DNA of 8,234 bases, taken from the NCBI GenBank assembly GCA_030527085.1, contig JAUNBN010000049.1:1-8234 (forward strand), read 5' to 3'. Source of the stretch: Oscillospiraceae bacterium. Its GTDB lineage: Bacteria; Bacillota; Clostridia; Oscillospirales; Ruminococcaceae. Below are positions 6,342 through 8,234 of this stretch, piece after piece. The notes beneath the pieces were generated by a model, which was not told the origin of the DNA, did not search any database, and saw nothing but the letters and a program-made list of their open reading frames with translations. Made by a program: the position numbers and the translations under genes. The first letter of the stretch is position 1. Every line of letters starts with the position of its first letter.

Positions 6342-7124
6342 TCAGGAGTACATTTTGCCTACTATCCGGTAGGCAGCGCGCGCGGGCAGGAGTTTGAAGA
6401 GCATTACAAAGAACTTGTATTTAAAACCCGCCGTGTAGAGGGGCTTGGGATTCTTGTCCGTCGCGGCCTTATAGACTACTCGCGCTACCTGCTCTGGGCT
6501 CATGCCGGAGCGCTCATCGCGCTCCATAGCGCCTACGGCGGCCTCGGCTTTGGGATAGATTTCACCGCCGGGGCATTTTTTGCGCGCGTCCGTAAAGCCG
6601 GTGCTCGCGTCGCCGGGCATCACGACGGCTACCTCTATGCCGAAATCCCTCACCTCGTTGCGCAGCGCGAGCGCCAGCGAGGAGACGGCGGCCTTGCTCG
6701 CGGAATAAAAGGCCTGATAGGGTATGGCTATGGGCGCTGCAACGGAGCTCAAAGCCACTATGCGCCCGCTTTTCTGAGCGCGCATCTGCGGCAGGACGGC
6801 TCTCGCGCAGTTGAGCTGGCCTATGAAATTAACGTCCATTATGCGGCGCACATCCTCGTCCGAGGTGAACTCGGCTGGGCCGGAAACGCCCATTCCGGCG
6901 TTGTTCACGAGCAGGTCTATATGACCCTCGGCCTTGATGACCTCGCCCACGGCCTTCTCGACCGAGGCGCGGTCGGACACGTCCGCGGCAAGGTGGACAA
7001 TACCCTCGCCGCTGAGCCCCGAGCGGGAGAACTCATAGACTTTCCAGGCCTCTCTTGCCAGAAGCAGAGCCGAGGCGCGGCCTATGCCGCCGCTGCCCCC
7101 GCTGACAATAGCTACCTTTGCCAT
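6342..7124 (-). CDS. Short-chain dehydrogenase/reductase, probable 3-ketosphinganine reductase
   Basis: This 260-residue classical SDR has the cofactor loop GGSGGIG at 9-15, Asp48 in the AADV segment, NNAG at 74-77, Asn99, catalytic Ser127, and Tyr140/Lys144 in YSASK, so the Asn-Ser-Tyr-Lys tetrad is complete. An Arg after the second strand (FSRS, 32-35) suggests NADP(H). The C-terminal 25 residues are basic and hydrophobic and could touch the membrane. The start at 7124 is chosen because AGGAGGT lies 4 bases upstream. A longer frame exists to 7217 but would overlap about 100 bases of the neighbour. The true start overlaps the end of the synthase gene by 13 bases, which implies translational coupling and a shared pathway. 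If the synthase makes 3-ketosphinganine, this enzyme would reduce its ketone to sphinganine. SDR substrate cannot be read from motifs, so that function rests on the neighbour. Confidence 0.75.
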   Translation of the reverse strand: MAKVAIVSGGSGGIGRASALLLAREAWKVYEFSRSGLSGEGIVHLAADVSDRASVEKAVGEVIKAEGHIDLLVNNAGMGVSGPAEFTSDEDVRRIMDVNFIGQLNCARAVLPQMRAQKSGRIVALSSVAAPIAIPYQAFYSASKAAVSSLALALRNEVRDFGIEVAVVMPGDASTGFTDARKKCPGGEIYPKAEAAVGAMERDERSGMSPEQVARVVYKAATDKNPKPLYTAGFKYKFFVMLFKLLPARAAYRIVGKMYS

Positions 7125-8234
7125 TCGGACCTCCTCAGCACCTCGCTTATTATATCGAGGGCCTCGTCTATTATGGGCTCGGTGTGCGTGGCCATGAGGC
7201 TCGTTCGCAGGAGGCACTGGTCGGGCGGCGTTGCGGGCGGCAGGGTCGGGTTGACGTAAACGCCCGCATCAAAGAGTGCCGCGCCTATGCCCAGAGTGCG
7301 CATCGGCTCGTATGTATAAAGGGGGATAATGGGAGTGACGGACTCCCTGTGGGCTATGCCGCGCTCCGTTAGGCCCGCGCGCATATACTCCGCTATGGCC
7401 GCGAGCTTCTGCGGCAGCTCCGGCTTCTTCTTGAGCACTCTGAGGGCCGCGAGCGCGCAGGCCGCGTTCGAGGGGGGCAGGGAGGCCGAGAAGATGAAGG
7501 GGCGCGAGGCGTGGCGCACGAAGTCCGCTATTTCGGCCGTTGTGGCCATATAGCCGCCGAGGCTGGCGAGAGACTTCGAGAAGGTTCCCATATAGATATC
7601 GACCTCATCCTCAAGGCCGAAGTGGCTGGCGGTGCCGCGCCCGCCCTCGCCCAGCACGCCGAGGCCGTGGGCGTCGTCCACCATAACTCGCGCGCCGAAC
7701 TCTCGCGCGAGCTCAACTATCTCGGGCAGGCGGGCTATGTCGCCGCCCATGCTGAAAACGCCGTCGGTGACTATGAGTATGCCCGCGCTCTCGGGTATGC
7801 GCTCGAGCGTGCGGCGCAGGGACTGCATATCGGAGTGCTCGTAGCGCAGCATATGCCCGAAGGCCAGACGGCAGCCGTCGTAGATGCTGGCGTGGTTTTC
7901 CTTGTCGCAGACCACATAGTCGCTGCGGCCCACGATGGCGCTTATTATGCCGAGGTTGCTCTGAAAGCCGGTTGAAAAGGTAACCACGGCCTCCTTGCGC
8001 AGAAACTGAGCCAGCTCTGCCTCAAGCTCGAGGTGCAGCGTGAGCGTGCCGTTCAAAAAGCGCGAACCCGAGCAGCCGGTGCCGTAGGTCTTAAGCGCTT
8101 CGATGCCCGCCTCTATGACCTCCGGCTCGGCCGTGAGGCCCAGGTAGTTGTTGGAGCCGAGCATGATGCGCCGTTTGCCCTCCATGAGGACCTCTACGTC
8201 CTGCCGGGACTCGAGCGCGTGGAAGTAGGGGTAG
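7112..8234 (-). CDS. Alpha-oxoamine synthase, serine palmitoyltransferase-like (5' end outside window)
   Basis: This PLP enzyme condenses an amino acid with an acyl-CoA or acyl-ACP and releases CO2. The frame stays open to the right edge, giving 373 residues of an expected 390-400. The internal ATG at 8185 is not the start, because the 16 codons before it (YPYFHALESRQDVEVL) match the usual N-terminal region of the family. Numbered from that Tyr, the PLP-stacking histidine is His114 (ENHAS), Asp186 and His189 sit in VDDAHG, and the Schiff-base lysine is Lys220 (TFSKSLASLGG). The GTGCSGSRFLNGT segment and RTSLMATHT near the C-terminus resemble, from memory, serine palmitoyltransferases of Bacteroidota more than BioF or Kbl. 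No biotin genes are visible. The gene overlaps the SDR gene by 13 bases. Alternative amino-acid substrates are alanine, glycine or cysteate (sulfonolipids). The fold family is certain. The SPT role is likely but unproven. Confidence 0.8.
   Translation of the reverse strand, partial: YPYFHALESRQDVEVLMEGKRRIMLGSNNYLGLTAEPEVIEAGIEALKTYGTGCSGSRFLNGTLTLHLELEAELAQFLRKEAVVTFSTGFQSNLGIISAIVGRSDYVVCDKENHASIYDGCRLAFGHMLRYEHSDMQSLRRTLERIPESAGILIVTDGVFSMGGDIARLPEIVELAREFGARVMVDDAHGLGVLGEGGRGTASHFGLEDEVDIYMGTFSKSLASLGGYMATTAEIADFVRHASRPFIFSASLPPSNAACALAALRVLKKKPELPQKLAAIAEYMRAGLTERGIAHRESVTPIIPLYTYEPMRTLGIGAALFDAGVYVNPTLPPATPPDQCLLRTSLMATHTEPIIDEALDIISEVLRRSEWQR

Noticed and set aside
6209..6397. Small 62-codon frame on the plus strand across the hairpin pair
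   Set aside because: It reads through both inverted repeats and into the 3' end of the SDR gene, has no ribosome site, and its Arg/Gly-rich product has no recognisable feature.
7125..7217. Upstream start for the SDR gene at 7217
   Set aside because: The extra 31 residues read as the antiphase of the synthase C-terminus. The Rossmann motif starts right after the Met at 7124, which has a strong AGGAGGT.
8185..8185. ATG at 8185 as the true start of the synthase
   Set aside because: The 16 codons upstream are open and encode YPYF and ES.QDVEV elements typical of the family N-terminus, so the gene continues beyond the window.

Overview
The window is GC-rich bacterial chromosomal DNA. It holds two gene groups that converge on a shared terminator near 3260-3298, and genes fill nearly all of it. 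AGGAGG-type Shine-Dalgarno sites, a near-consensus vegetative promoter and a manganese riboswitch controlling a P-type ATPase by antitermination suggest a Gram-positive-like organism, for example a GC-rich member of the Clostridia. The host cannot be fixed from the sequence, and Synergistota or another phylum remains possible.

Region 1-3133 (plus strand) encodes envelope modification. It contains the 3' end of one membrane-bound O-acyltransferase (MBOAT), a second complete MBOAT that is a tandem paralogue of the first, and a membrane-anchored SGNH-hydrolase-like protein. MBOAT plus SGNH pairs (AlgI/AlgJ/AlgX, PatA/PatB, DltB/DltD) move acyl groups across the membrane onto surface polymers. 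The set is therefore probably an O-acylation system for an exported polysaccharide or wall polymer. The intergenic stretch 3134-3315 holds a nested stem structure and a bidirectional terminator.

Region 3316-6190 (minus strand) is a complete metal-control unit. It has an extended -10 promoter, a yybP-ykoY (Mn2+) riboswitch, an intrinsic terminator whose left arm reuses the 3' strand of the riboswitch P1 stem, and an 883-residue P2A-type cation ATPase. The pairing logic predicts an ON switch: high Mn2+ stabilises P1, prevents termination and raises expression of the exporter.

Region 6200-6341 contains two GC-rich hairpins whose cores are reverse complements of each other. Neither has a proper U-tract, so they look like an inserted repeat element.

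Region 6342-8234 (minus strand) holds an alpha-oxoamine synthase, cut by the window end, and a short-chain dehydrogenase. They overlap by 13 bases and are probably translationally coupled. The synthase resembles the serine palmitoyltransferases of Bacteroidota more than biotin-pathway enzymes. The following SDR would then be the 3-ketosphinganine reductase, giving the first two steps of sphingolipid (or a related sulfonolipid or deoxysphingolipid) base synthesis. This is the most interesting content of the window if the host is not a Bacteroidota.
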